Part shown: in pieces, positions 1 through 7,578 of the stretch
How the letters are laid out: every line of letters begins with the position of its first letter
How positions within the stretch are numbered: the stretch's first letter is position 1
Assembly (NCBI GenBank): GCA_902478825.1
Contig: CABSMK010000056.1
Location: forward strand, 1 to 10,266
Direction of reading: 5' to 3'
From: an uncultured Collinsella sp.
GTDB lineage: Bacteria; Actinomycetota; Coriobacteriia; Coriobacteriales; Coriobacteriaceae
Length of the DNA: 10,266 nucleotides
The notes under the pieces: model-generated
What the model was told of the DNA's origin: nothing
Seen by the model: the letters and a program-made list of their open reading frames with translations, nothing else
Databases searched by the model: none
Position numbers and translations under genes: made by a program

Positions 1-16
1 TGTGTATAAGAGACAG
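1..16. other. Tn5/Nextera mosaic-end adapter remnant
   Basis: The first 16 bases, TGTGTATAAGAGACAG, are the last 16 bases of the 19-bp Tn5 mosaic end used in Nextera libraries. The argB reading frame stays open through them but stops resembling acetylglutamate kinase exactly where they begin. They are therefore residual library adapter, not genome, and real sequence starts at about base 17. Confidence 0.93.
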
Positions 17-529
17 GATGTACTCGCTATCGAGTAAGCGCTCGATATAGTCGGTGTTGACGTGCGTCACTTTGCCCACGCGACCGAGCTCGGGGTCGAG
101 CGGCTCGGCGATGAGCGTGCCAGCATCGCTGCCCGACACGCCCACGGCCAGGTTGCCGTGGTGGTTGATGGCAGCAACCAGCTCCTGGTTAACCTTGCCG
201 CCCAGCACCTCGCGCACGATATCCATAGTCGCCGGCGTGGTCACGCGCTGGCCGTTCTTAAACTCGACGGGAATATCGTAATGGCTCAGCGCCTCGTTGA
301 TAGCCTTGCCGCCGCCGTGCACGATGACGGGGCGCATACCGATGATCTTGAGCAAAACGATGTCGCTCATCACGTCGCGGCGCAGCTGCTCATCAACCAT
401 GGCGGCTCCGCCATATTTGATAACAACCGTCTTGCCGGTCAGGTTCTTAATCCACGGCAGCGCTTCGAACAGCAGCTGCGCGGTTGCTTCGTTGGATTCG
501 CTCGAACGACAATCGCGTGCGAATTTCAT
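17..529 (-). CDS. argB: Acetylglutamate kinase (ArgB), 3'-truncated
   Basis: ArgB phosphorylates N-acetyl-L-glutamate with ATP, the second step of the acetylated route to ornithine and arginine, in the cytosol. The frame opens with ATG at 529, preceded by a GAGG ribosome binding site, and gives 171 residues before adapter sequence interrupts it. Family members usually have roughly 260-300 residues, so about the last 40% is missing. Visible amino-acid-kinase motifs are VIKYGGAAM (residues 36-44, with the conserved Lys38), the glycine loop HGGGKAI (71-77, where HGGGP is more usual) and GQRVT (93-97), where the Arg of the acetylglutamate site normally lies. GKVN (111-114) and VNTD (157-160) also fit. 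The C-terminal ATP-binding part, and any arginine feedback site there, cannot be judged. The gene follows argJ by 81 bp in the same direction and is presumably cotranscribed. Truncation is by the contig edge, not by mutation. Confidence 0.95.
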
Positions 530-610
530 AATCTGCCTCGTCTTTCGTATCGTTATCGCGCCGTGCTCCGCTGTCCGCAATCGCGGCAAGATGCGCAGCG
601 TGCCTAGAAT

Positions 611-1879
611 CTAGGAACGGTAGTCACCGTTAATGGAGATGTACTCGTGCGTGAGGTCGCAGGTCCACACGGTCGTTGCCGCGTCGCCTGCGCCCAGGTC
701 GGCCGAGATCACGATCTCGGGCGCCTCGAAACGTCGTAGAGCCTCGTCCTCGTCAAAGGGAACAGTCAGACCATCGCGACAGACAGGCATGCCCATCATG
801 TCGATGGAAACGTCTTCCTGATTAAACTTCACGCCGCACTTGCCGAGTGCCATGGCGACGCGGCCCCAGTTGCAGTCGTGGCCGGCGATGCAGGTCTTAA
901 CGAGCGGCGAGTTGGCAACGGCGCGAGCGGCGATATCGGCCTCCTCGTCGTTCACGGCGCCGGTAACGTTGACCGTAACAAGCTTGGATGCGCCCTCGCC
1001 ATCGGCGGCGATATTGCGCGCCAGGCTCTCGCACACCTCGTGCACGGCAAATACCAACTCGTCGAAGGCATCGGAGCCCTCGACGATAGGCTCGGCATCT
1101 GCGGCAGCGGCGCCGGAGGCAAGCATGATGCAGGTGTCGTTGGTCGAGGTGTCGGAATCGACCGTTACCTTGTTAAAGGTCTGCTTGACGGTGGAGAGTA
1201 ACAGGGCGTGAAGCGCCGCCGGCTCGACGGGGGCATCGGTAGTGATGACTGCGATCATGGTGGCCATGTTGGGCATGATCATACCCGAGCCTTTGCACAT
1301 ACCGCCCACCGTATAGGCATTACCTGCGTGCCCCGCGGCCTCGCTGCGGTAACACACGGCGTACTCCTTGGAGTGCGTGTCGGTCGTCATGATGGCGCGA
1401 GCGGCATCGGCTCCACCGTGGGCGGAGAGCGCCTCGTAGGCAGCAGGAATGGCGGTCTCAAACGTGTCGATCGGCAGAATCTGGCCAATCACGCCCGTGG
1501 AGGCAACCAGAATCTGCTGGGGCTCGCAGCCGATGACCTGCGATGCGATGCTGCACGTCTCGCGCGCGCAGGCAAGGCCGGTCTCGCCCGTGGCGGCGTT
1601 CGCGTTGCCGGAGTTGATTGAAACACCGGCGATGATACCGTAGCCCTTGTCCGCACCGCCCAGGTTGGCACGGCTCACCTGCACGGGCGCCGCGCAAAAG
1701 CGGTTGGTGGTAAACACGCCGGCACCGGGACAGGGTTTATCGGGCACGACGAGCGTGTAATCCAGACGCTCGGGGTTCTTGCGGAACCCAGCGTGGATGC
1801 CTGCAGCCTTAAAACCAGCCGCAGCCGTAACGCCGCCCTCGACGGCGCGAATCTTGATATCAAACAGGTCGGTGTTCAT
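611..1879 (-). CDS. argJ: Bifunctional ornithine acetyltransferase / glutamate N-acetyltransferase (ArgJ)
   Basis: ArgJ moves the acetyl group from N-acetylornithine to glutamate, closing the acetyl cycle of arginine synthesis. Bifunctional members also make N-acetylglutamate from acetyl-CoA. The 422-residue length is normal for the family. The proenzyme cleaves itself into two chains before a catalytic threonine; the motif is seen as PNMATM (residues 203-208), so cleavage is predicted between Ala206 and Thr207. Other signatures are NSGNANAATG (89-98), STGVIG (127-132, the oxyanion-hole region), KGSGMI (196-201) and DSDTSTNDT (241-249). The chain ends in YISINGDYRS, matching the conserved ArgJ C-terminus. 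The ATG at 1879 is the first in frame. An AAGGAG lies about 11 bases upstream, slightly far, with a weaker GTAGGG nearer. The gene sits between argC and argB. Presence of argJ suggests a cyclic pathway; whether this enzyme is mono- or bifunctional cannot be read from sequence alone. Confidence 0.97.
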   Translation of the reverse strand: MNTDLFDIKIRAVEGGVTAAAGFKAAGIHAGFRKNPERLDYTLVVPDKPCPGAGVFTTNRFCAAPVQVSRANLGGADKGYGIIAGVSINSGNANAATGETGLACARETCSIASQVIGCEPQQILVASTGVIGQILPIDTFETAIPAAYEALSAHGGADAARAIMTTDTHSKEYAVCYRSEAAGHAGNAYTVGGMCKGSGMIMPNMATMIAVITTDAPVEPAALHALLLSTVKQTFNKVTVDSDTSTNDTCIMLASGAAAADAEPIVEGSDAFDELVFAVHEVCESLARNIAADGEGASKLVTVNVTGAVNDEEADIAARAVANSPLVKTCIAGHDCNWGRVAMALGKCGVKFNQEDVSIDMMGMPVCRDGLTVPFDEDEALRRFEAPEIVISADLGAGDAATTVWTCDLTHEYISINGDYRS

Positions 1880-2013
1880 CGTCCCTACGACTCCTTATAT
1901 CAAACAAAAAACGGACATCGGTTGGTGCGCCATGCCAGTCGTGATCATGAGACCAGCTTAAGAGTGGCGCCCCACTCGATGCCCGACTACCAAATCGTTA
2001 ACAATCGAATGTG
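1880..2013 (-). other. argC-argJ intergenic spacer with a small hairpin
   Basis: This 134-bp gap is longer than expected inside a tight operon. It holds the argJ ribosome binding region and a perfect 6-bp hairpin (GAGTGG 1962-1967 pairing with CCACTC 1972-1977, loop CGCC). No run of T follows the hairpin on the minus strand, so I do not call it a terminator. It may be an RNA-processing or stability element. No convincing second promoter was identified. Confidence 0.4.
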
Positions 2014-3084
2014 CTACACCGGGCACGCCACTGTGGGCAAGCCTCGTCGCTCGTCAAAGCCAAAGACGATATTGGCGCACTGGACCGCTTGGCCCGCAGC
2101 GCCCTTGCACAGATTGTCGATGGCGCCCGTCGCCACCAGCACGCCCGCGCGCTTGTTGAGCGCGAGGCCAATCTGGGCGGCGTTGGTGCCGACAACCGAA
2201 GCCGTCTTGGGCTGCTGGCCGGTATCGAGCACGCGCACAAAGGTGCGACCGGCATAGAACTGCTTGTAATAGTCGACAACGTCCTCAAGAGCCAAGGAGT
2301 CGATGGCCTGCGGCGCGAGCGGCATCGTCACCGTGGAGAGCAGACCACGCTTGAGCGGTGCCAGGTGCGGGGTAAAGACGACGCGATCGGTCAGGCCAAG
2401 GATTTGCTCAATCTCGGGCGTGTGGCGATGCTTACCCACGCCGTAGGCCTCCAAGTTCTCGTCGGCGCTGCAAAAATGCGTACGAGCGTTGCAGGACTTG
2501 CCGGCACCCGTCACACCGCTGATGGCATCGACAATCACGGGACCGTTCTCGGCCACCCAGCCCGCACGCACGGCAGGAGCGGCAGCAAGGCTCGTTGCGG
2601 TGGGATAGCAGCCGGCGCAGGCGACCAGCACGGGTTTGCCGTCGGCATGATCGGATGCAGCGGTCTCCAAATCCTGGGGGAACAGCTCGGGCAGACCGAA
2701 GGCGCGGGTCTTGAGCAACTCGGGGCTCGTGTGCTCGGCGGCATACCAGGCCTCAAAGGTGGCCGGATCGCTCAGGCGATAGTCGGCCGAGAGGTCAATG
2801 CAGGAGACTCCCGCGGCAAGCAGGGCGGGCACCTGAGCCATGGCAGCCGTGTGCGGCACGGCCAAAAATACCGCGTCACAGTTCTTGAGCTCGGGGGCAT
2901 CATGCGTCGTGAAGACAAGATCGCTTACGCCGGTGAAGCTCGGGTACACCGCAGACAACGGCTGGCCGGCATCGGCGTTGGACGTAATGGCAACAAGTTC
3001 AAACTCGGGATGGCCGAGCACGAGGCGAATGAGCTCGGCTCCGGCATATCCAGCCGCGCCGACGATTCCAACCTTCAAAGACAT
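2014..3084 (-). CDS. argC: N-acetyl-gamma-glutamyl-phosphate reductase (ArgC)
   Basis: ArgC reduces N-acetylglutamyl-5-phosphate to the semialdehyde with NADPH, the third step of ornithine synthesis, directly after ArgB. The 356 residues fit the type-1 family. The N-terminal Rossmann fold starts with VGIVGAAGYAG (residues 5-15) for NADP binding. The catalytic cysteine is Cys159 in CAGCYPTA (156-163); most homologues read NPGCYPT, so the two residues before Gly-Cys differ here. The KHRHTPEI motif (218-225) carries the catalytic-site histidine. The ATG at 3084 has a good AAGGAG about 7 bases upstream. It is the first visible gene of the argC-argJ-argB unit. Upstream lies a 250-bp leader with a palindromic candidate operator. 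No frameshift or truncation is seen. Confidence 0.97.
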   Translation of the reverse strand: MSLKVGIVGAAGYAGAELIRLVLGHPEFELVAITSNADAGQPLSAVYPSFTGVSDLVFTTHDAPELKNCDAVFLAVPHTAAMAQVPALLAAGVSCIDLSADYRLSDPATFEAWYAAEHTSPELLKTRAFGLPELFPQDLETAASDHADGKPVLVACAGCYPTATSLAAAPAVRAGWVAENGPVIVDAISGVTGAGKSCNARTHFCSADENLEAYGVGKHRHTPEIEQILGLTDRVVFTPHLAPLKRGLLSTVTMPLAPQAIDSLALEDVVDYYKQFYAGRTFVRVLDTGQQPKTASVVGTNAAQIGLALNKRAGVLVATGAIDNLCKGAAGQAVQCANIVFGFDERRGLPTVACPV

Positions 3085-3169
3085 ATCAGACTCCTTGTCT
3101 GCGATTTATGCACCGATGCGCATTTCGCAGCGGTCGTTATGAAGTGGGTTGAAACTTTAGCACCAAAAG

Positions 3170-3206
3170 ATGCATGAACACATAAATGGCTTGCATATTC
3201 ATGCAT
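3170..3206. promoter_or_regulatory. Candidate repressor operator upstream of argC (paired ATGCAT sites)
   Basis: ATGCATGAA at 3170-3178 recurs as its exact inverse TTCATGCAT at 3198-3206. The centres of the two ATGCAT cores are 31 bp apart, close to three helical turns. The right arm is also part of a tighter palindrome, TGCATATTCATGCA (3192-3205). The block lies about 90-115 bp upstream of the argC start in AT-richer DNA. ArgR-type arginine repressors bind paired imperfect palindromes before arg operons, so ArgR is the natural candidate. The motif is only loosely like published ARG boxes, and the -10/-35 elements of the argC promoter could not be placed confidently. Confidence 0.45.
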
Positions 3207-3250
3207 TGAAACATTCCCGACACATTCGCTTGAAGGAATTGACAAATGGA

Positions 3251-3304
3251 GCGGGCCCCGTATTGACCGGCGCTCCTAACGGCGCCGGGCAATACGGGGC
3301 CCGC
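3251..3304 (-). terminator. Strong hairpin terminator after the flavin operon
   Basis: GCGGGCCCCGTATTG (3251-3265) pairs perfectly over 15 bp with 3290-3304. After one A-G mismatch the stem continues for 7 bp (3267-3273 with 3282-3288), leaving a loop of about eight bases. It begins 37 bp after the last gene of the flavin unit and precedes the argC leader, the right place for a transcription end. The following minus-strand bases (TCCATTTGTC) are only mildly T-rich. Intrinsic termination is therefore likely but not textbook; it could also be an mRNA 3'-end stabiliser. Confidence 0.7.
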
Positions 3305-3341
3305 CCATGCGAAAACCAAGTTGTTAGGATGAGCCAGCTGG

Positions 3342-3752
3342 CTAGAGCTCGACCGGCACCCATTCGTCGTGATTGCAGATAAAAGCCTCGGGATCCTCGA
3401 CGCTAAAGAAGACGAGCGTGGGGTCGTTAGGCCCCTCATAGTGCTCGCCCAGGTGCTCTAGATGCTTCCACCCGGCTTCGCGCATTTCGTCTAGAGCCCG
3501 GTCATCCAAGCCGGCACGCCCGCGCAAGATGAGCCAGCCATGGCCCGGCCACCAACTCGTGGCCTCAAAGCGCTGATTTTGCAGCAGCTCTTGCCACACG
3601 TCTTTGGTGCGCGCCGTCACAAACCACAGTTTGCCGTCCTGAATCTGTGCAAACGAGAACGGACGCACATGCGGCTGCCCATCCACGCTCGTCGCCAGAT
3701 ACCACGCCGGCACCGACGTCAGATACTCCAAAACCGTATTCAATCCGTCCAC
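3342..3752 (-). CDS. Pyridoxamine 5'-phosphate oxidase-like flavin-binding protein (paralogue 1)
   Basis: This 136-residue protein belongs to the PNPOx-like FMN-binding split-barrel superfamily. These are small cytosolic proteins, usually dimers, that bind FMN or related cofactors; most small members have no assigned substrate. Family features seen are PAWYLAT (residues 15-21), the VRPFSF strand (29-34), DGKLWFVTARTKDVWQEL (39-56), which corresponds to the flavin phosphate-contact region, and a C-terminal strand LVFFSVE. The start is GTG at 3752, supported by a perfect AGGAGG four bases upstream. It follows its paralogue by 44 bp and is the last gene before a strong hairpin. The two proteins align along their whole length, so this is a tandem duplication. 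The riboswitch-led operon context supports flavin use. True pyridoxamine phosphate oxidases are longer (about 200 residues or more), so a role in vitamin B6 synthesis is unlikely. Confidence 0.85.
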   Translation of the reverse strand: MDGLNTVLEYLTSVPAWYLATSVDGQPHVRPFSFAQIQDGKLWFVTARTKDVWQELLQNQRFEATSWWPGHGWLILRGRAGLDDRALDEMREAGWKHLEHLGEHYEGPNDPTLVFFSVEDPEAFICNHDEWVPVEL

Positions 3753-3796
3753 GTTTCCTCCTGTACTAGCTAGTTTGGGAACCTGGTTTGTGCGAG

Positions 3797-4243
3797 CTAG
3801 AGCTCCAGGCGCTCCTCGCTGCCGTCGATATCACAGAAGCGCGCGGCAATATTGCGGACCGAAAAGAAAGCAAGGCGGCCGTCGTTGGCACTCTCGTGTT
3901 CCTCGCCAATGCCCACCATGTGCTTAAAACCCGCTTGACGCACCTTGTCGCTCGCAACTGCGTCGTCCTCAAGTGCGGCTTCGCCGGTCAATACGATCCA
4001 ACATTCCCCCGGCTTCCAGCCCGATACCTCAAACTTGGGATTCGCACTCAGCTCCGCCCACACATCCTTGTCGCGCGACGTGCAAAACCACAACTTACCG
4101 TCATCGACCATGGCAAACGAAAACGGCCTCACGCGAGGCTGATGCCCGTCGGCCACATCGGTCGTGGCCAGATACCACGCCGGAATGCGCCTGAGATATG
4201 AACAGACGCGCTCAAGCTGAGCCGTGCGGTCGTTGTCGGTCAT
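3797..4243 (-). CDS. Pyridoxamine 5'-phosphate oxidase-like flavin-binding protein (paralogue 2)
   Basis: This 148-residue protein of the same FMN-binding split-barrel superfamily aligns with its downstream neighbour throughout. Shared blocks are PAWYLAT (residues 21-27), VRPFSFA (38-44), DDGKLWFCTSRDKDVWAEL (47-65), GFKHMVGIGEEHE (105-117), AFFSV (125-129) and a final Glu-Leu. It has a slightly longer N-terminus and a three-residue insert before the Arg-Pro-Phe strand. The ATG at 4243 has an AAAGGGG ribosome binding site about six bases upstream. Only 30 bp separate it from the end of ecfT, with no terminator in between, so it is probably on the FMN-riboswitch transcript. No signal peptide or membrane segment is seen. 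Possible roles are flavin reductase, F420- or FMN-dependent oxidoreductase, or flavin carrier; the sequence does not decide. Confidence 0.85.
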   Translation of the reverse strand: MTDNDRTAQLERVCSYLRRIPAWYLATTDVADGHQPRVRPFSFAMVDDGKLWFCTSRDKDVWAELSANPKFEVSGWKPGECWIVLTGEAALEDDAVASDKVRQAGFKHMVGIGEEHESANDGRLAFFSVRNIAARFCDIDGSEERLEL

Positions 4244-4273
4244 AGGGACCCCTTTCTTGCGCTCGAATCGCGC

Positions 4274-5074
4274 CTAAACAAGTTGAAGATTGATGACGAT
4301 GACGCAGATGAGCAGCAACGCCGTCACCATCGCCGCCAAAGCATCGCCACGGCCAAATGCAAGCGCATGCAGACGTATGCGGCCCTGCTCGCCATGATAG
4401 CAACGGGCATCCATGGCGGCAGACAGCGTCTCGGCATGGCGGAACACGCCCGTGAACAGCGGAATCGCCACACTGCCGAGCATACGCACGCCGCCGAGCG
4501 GGCCTCCTGTCACGCGCGCACCGCGGCTCGCCTGCGCATCGGCCGTCTGTTTCATCTCAGTGGCAAACTGCGGCATAAAGCGCAGCGCGATACCCATAAT
4601 CATGCCGAGCTCGTGCGCAGGAAGTCCCACACGCGCAAACGGCGCGAGCAGGCGCTCAAAGCCCGCGGTGAGGTCGAGTGTCGGTGTGGTGAGCGTAATG
4701 GCGCTCATGCCGGCCATCATCAAGCTCAGGCGACACGCCATAAAGGCGGCGGAATGCAGCGAGCCCTCACTTATCCGCAGAAAGCCGAGCTGCCACAGGA
4801 TGCGCCCACCCTGATCGGTAAACAAGTTGAGCACCGCGACCACGACGACGATTGCCAGCAGCGGCGCCATCGACGACAGAACGCGACGAGCTGGCACCCG
4901 GGACACGGTATAGAGCAGGACAACGAAGATTGCGACCGGGGCCAGTCCGCGGAAGCTGCTGACTGTGAGCGTCGTGATCAGAAACACAAAGCCCAAGAGC
5001 AACTTAGTTCGCGGGTCCAGGCGGTGGATCGCACTATCGCCGGGATAGTAGCTGCCAAACGAAAACGCCTCCAT
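4274..5074 (-). CDS. ecfT: Energy-coupling factor transporter transmembrane protein EcfT
   Basis: EcfT is the membrane scaffold that links the ATPase pair to the substrate-binding S component in ECF vitamin importers. At 266 residues it has normal length. Hydrophobic segments are visible at about residues 25-40, 46-57, 68-85, 108-130 and 246-264. The cytoplasmic coupling helices carry the two Arg motifs that dock in the ATPases: SRG in AQASRGARV (residues 180-188) and ARC in AMDARCYHGEQGR (220-232). The Arg-Cys form of the second motif is common in EcfT. The ATG at 5074 overlaps the ecfA stop by one base (TGATG), so translation is coupled. With the upstream S component and ATPase it makes a complete importer. 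It could in principle also serve other S components encoded elsewhere. Confidence 0.94.
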   Translation of the reverse strand: MEAFSFGSYYPGDSAIHRLDPRTKLLLGFVFLITTLTVSSFRGLAPVAIFVVLLYTVSRVPARRVLSSMAPLLAIVVVVAVLNLFTDQGGRILWQLGFLRISEGSLHSAAFMACRLSLMMAGMSAITLTTPTLDLTAGFERLLAPFARVGLPAHELGMIMGIALRFMPQFATEMKQTADAQASRGARVTGGPLGGVRMLGSVAIPLFTGVFRHAETLSAAMDARCYHGEQGRIRLHALAFGRGDALAAMVTALLLICVIVINLQLV

Positions 5075-6978
5075 CAGCAGCCCTCCTCTCGCGCGACCGT
5101 CTTGGATTTAGCAATGTCCGAGACGTTAGAAGAACCGTCTGAGCGACCGATCAGCAAATTTGCCAACTCGTCGGCCAACGACTCAACCGTATAGAGCCCG
5201 CCGCGGCGCAGCGGCACGCCTGCCTTCGCAAGCGCCAGCGCCATGCGCTGGGCAGCGGGAACACCCAAGCCGATTGATTTAAGCTCATCCGCATGCGCAA
5301 AAACCTGAGCGGGCGTGCCCTCGGCAAACACCGCGCCCTCGTTCATCACGACAATACGGTCACAGCAATTGGCCAGGTCATCCATACTATGCGAAACCAT
5401 GACAACGGTCAGGCCCTCGCGATGGAGTCGACCGATGAGCCCTAGGAAATCCCTGCGCGCAGCCGGATCGAGCCCCGCCATGGGTTCATCGAGCACCAGG
5501 ACCTCGGGCTCCATGGCGAGCACGCCGGCGAATGCCACGCGCCGTTGCTGACCGCCCGAAAGCTCAAAGGGGCTCTTGTCGCCGACCGTGGAAAGGTCGA
5601 GGCCCACGCGTGAGAGCGATGACTCGACACGACGGTCGACTTCATCTTGCGGCAAGCCAAGGTTATGCGGACCAAACGCCACGTCCTGCGCCACGGTTTC
5701 GGCAAACAGCTGACGCTCAGGATATTGAAACACCACGCCGACCTTGGCCTTAACCGCGGCGGCGTCTTTCTTGTTTGACGGATCGAGCCCCAGCGCGCGA
5801 ACGGATCCCTCCTGGGGGCGAATCAAACCGTTGAGATGCTGGACCAGCGTCGACTTACCCGAACCGGTATGACCTGCCAAGCCCAGGAACTCGCCGCGAC
5901 GCACCGTCAGCGATACACCGCGCAGCGCCCACGGGCTGCTGGGGTCGTTTCCCCAGAGAGCCTGTTTGCTCGATTTGCCCGCAGTGGCCGAGCGCTTATG
6001 CCAGCGGCGGCGCTCGCGCGGACTGAGCGAATAACTGTACGAAACATGGGATAGCTCGATGACGGGCTCCGACGCGTTGCCCTCGTTGTCTACCGGAACA
6101 GTGCCGTCAGCGATTTCCGACTGGGATACGGAAGACTGCCCCGCGATGCCTGCCCCACTTCGCTCGGCATAAGCCTGCGCAATCTCGGCGACCATATCCG
6201 CCTCACGCACCTGCGCGCAAACGGACACGCCCTTCGCACGAAGTGCCCTACCTAGACAGCACGACGCCGGCATATCCAAGTTGAGCTGCACGAGTTCGTC
6301 TGCCCGCGTCAAGATTTCCTCGGGCGTACCGAGCATGGCAACGCGCCCCGTCTGAAACACGGCGACACGATCGGCCTCGGCAGCCTCTTCCATAAAGTGC
6401 GTAATCATCACGATGGTCATGCCGCGAGCGTGCAACGCGCGGCAAGCCTTCATGAGGCCCTTGCGTCCACGCGGATCGAGCATCGAGGAAGCCTCGTCCA
6501 ATATGAGCACGCGCGGTTCCATGGCGAGCACGCCGGCAAGCGCCACGCGCTGCTTTTGGCCGCCCGAAAGCGCATGGGTCTCGTGGCGCTCAAAGCCCAC
6601 CAGGCCCACGCCCTTCAGTGCCTCGCGTACGCGCTGCGCAATTTGCGCCGATGGCACGCCGAGGTTTTCGGGACCGAACGCAACGTCATCTTCGACAAGC
6701 GTTGCCACCAGCTGATCATCGGGATTCTGGAACACCATGCCCACGGTCGAACGAATGTCGTAGACCAGCTCGGGGTCGGACGCATCCATGCCGTTGATGC
6801 GTACCGTGCCCGCATCGGGCTGCAACAGTGCATTCAGATGCTTGGCAAACGTCGACTTGCCCGACCCATTGCCACCGAGGATGCAGAAAAACTCGCCGTC
6901 CTCGATATTCAGATCGACGCCGTCGAGCGCCGGTACGGCACCGTCATAGCTAAAGGAAACGCCCCGACACTCAATCAT
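5074..6978 (-). CDS. Fused ECF transporter ATPase (EcfA1-EcfA2 in one chain)
   Basis: This 634-residue protein joins the two ATPases of an ECF importer, normally two proteins of about 280 residues. It acts on the inner face of the membrane and powers substrate uptake through EcfT. Domain 1 (about residues 1-230) has Walker A GGNGSGKST (35-43), Q-loop FQNPDDQ (83-89), signature LSGGQKQR (137-144), Walker B VLILDEASSMLD (157-168) and His194. Domain 2 (about 305-565) has Walker A GHTGSGKST (369-377), Q-loop FQYPERQ (417-423), signature LSGGQQRR (473-480), Walker B VLVLDEPMAGLD (493-504) and His530. All catalytic elements are intact in both halves. A low-complexity linker (about 275-305) and a basic insert (about 320-345) separate the domains, and a Ser-rich tail follows. 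ATG overlaps the upstream stop by four bases (ATGA). Single-chain fusions of this type are known in some actinobacteria. Confidence 0.95.
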   Translation of the reverse strand: MIECRGVSFSYDGAVPALDGVDLNIEDGEFFCILGGNGSGKSTFAKHLNALLQPDAGTVRINGMDASDPELVYDIRSTVGMVFQNPDDQLVATLVEDDVAFGPENLGVPSAQIAQRVREALKGVGLVGFERHETHALSGGQKQRVALAGVLAMEPRVLILDEASSMLDPRGRKGLMKACRALHARGMTIVMITHFMEEAAEADRVAVFQTGRVAMLGTPEEILTRADELVQLNLDMPASCCLGRALRAKGVSVCAQVREADMVAEIAQAYAERSGAGIAGQSSVSQSEIADGTVPVDNEGNASEPVIELSHVSYSYSLSPRERRRWHKRSATAGKSSKQALWGNDPSSPWALRGVSLTVRRGEFLGLAGHTGSGKSTLVQHLNGLIRPQEGSVRALGLDPSNKKDAAAVKAKVGVVFQYPERQLFAETVAQDVAFGPHNLGLPQDEVDRRVESSLSRVGLDLSTVGDKSPFELSGGQQRRVAFAGVLAMEPEVLVLDEPMAGLDPAARRDFLGLIGRLHREGLTVVMVSHSMDDLANCCDRIVVMNEGAVFAEGTPAQVFAHADELKSIGLGVPAAQRMALALAKAGVPLRRGGLYTVESLADELANLLIGRSDGSSNVSDIAKSKTVAREEGC

Positions 6979-7565
6979 GCGCGGCCTTTGACCTGGTCCT
7001 TTTTAGGCGTGATGAGGTTGGAGACCGCTTTATACACCGCCAGTGTCAACACCGAGTTAAGCACGGTCTTGATAAGGTTAAACGGCAGCACGGCAGGAAT
7101 CATGAGCGGGGCGATCACATCGACCGAGCCATACCAGAACCATACGCCAATGGTAAGGTTTGCAACCATAGACAGCGCCGTAGCGGCTATGACGCCAAGC
7201 ACCAGGCCAATCACGGCACCCTTATAGGTATGCATCTTCTGGTAGACGATAGCCGCGGGCAGAATGTAGCCCAGCGTGGCAACCAGGTTCATAAGCGCGC
7301 CGACCCAGTCACCCGTGGTGAGCGCATGGATAACGATCGCCATGGCGGCAACAGCAGTGCCGGCACCGGGGCCATATGCAAACCCGCACACCATCGCCGG
7401 CACCAGCGACGGGTCATAGGTCAAAAACGGCGCCGAAGGAAGGATAGGCAGCTGCACGTACATAAACAGGGCGCCCAAGGCGCACATCAACGCCATGGTA
7501 ACGAGCTGTTTGGTGCTCCACCTATTCGTGTTCTCAAAATGGATATGCTGCGACTGTTCAGACAT
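6975..7565 (-). CDS. ribU: Riboflavin ECF transporter S component (RibU-like)
   Basis: This is a small hydrophobic substrate-binding S component that should capture riboflavin and deliver it through EcfT and the ATPase. About six membrane segments are visible in 196 residues. The N-terminal stretch TKQLVTMALMCALGALFMYV (18-37), followed by LPILPSAPFLTYDPSLVPA (39-57) and GFAYGPGAG (61-69), fits the RibU family, where an L-x-x-D-x-S-x-x-P motif precedes a Gly-Pro helix. I chose ATG at 7565: it lies eight bases after an AGG in GCAGGTGATC, almost the full anti-Shine-Dalgarno complement. A GTG three codons upstream (7574) is itself part of that site and is a less likely start. The FMN riboswitch directly upstream is the main support for riboflavin as substrate. 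The stop overlaps the ecfA start (ATGA), and it is the first gene of the operon. Confidence 0.9.
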   Translation of the reverse strand: MSEQSQHIHFENTNRWSTKQLVTMALMCALGALFMYVQLPILPSAPFLTYDPSLVPAMVCGFAYGPGAGTAVAAMAIVIHALTTGDWVGALMNLVATLGYILPAAIVYQKMHTYKGAVIGLVLGVIAATALSMVANLTIGVWFWYGSVDVIAPLMIPAVLPFNLIKTVLNSVLTLAVYKAVSNLITPKKDQVKGRA

Positions 7566-7578
7566 TAAGATCACCTGC

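Noticed and set aside
62..607. A 181-codon plus-strand frame opposite argB
   Set aside because: The minus strand carries clear acetylglutamate kinase motifs over the same bases, and this frame does not look like a protein family.
2011..3177. A 388-codon plus-strand frame opposite argC
   Set aside because: It fully overlaps a clear argC with conserved active site and start. No ribosome site or recognisable domain supports it.
3239..3244. TTGACA on the plus strand as a -35 box
   Set aside because: No fitting -10 lies about 17 bp downstream (the region is the hairpin stem), and there is no plus-strand gene.
4283..5194. A 303-codon plus-strand frame opposite ecfT
   Set aside because: It is rich in His, Arg and Gln, an antisense of a hydrophobic membrane protein, with no motif.
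6397..7227. A 276-codon plus-strand frame across the ecfA-ribU junction
   Set aside because: It crosses two well-supported minus-strand genes and has no family resemblance.
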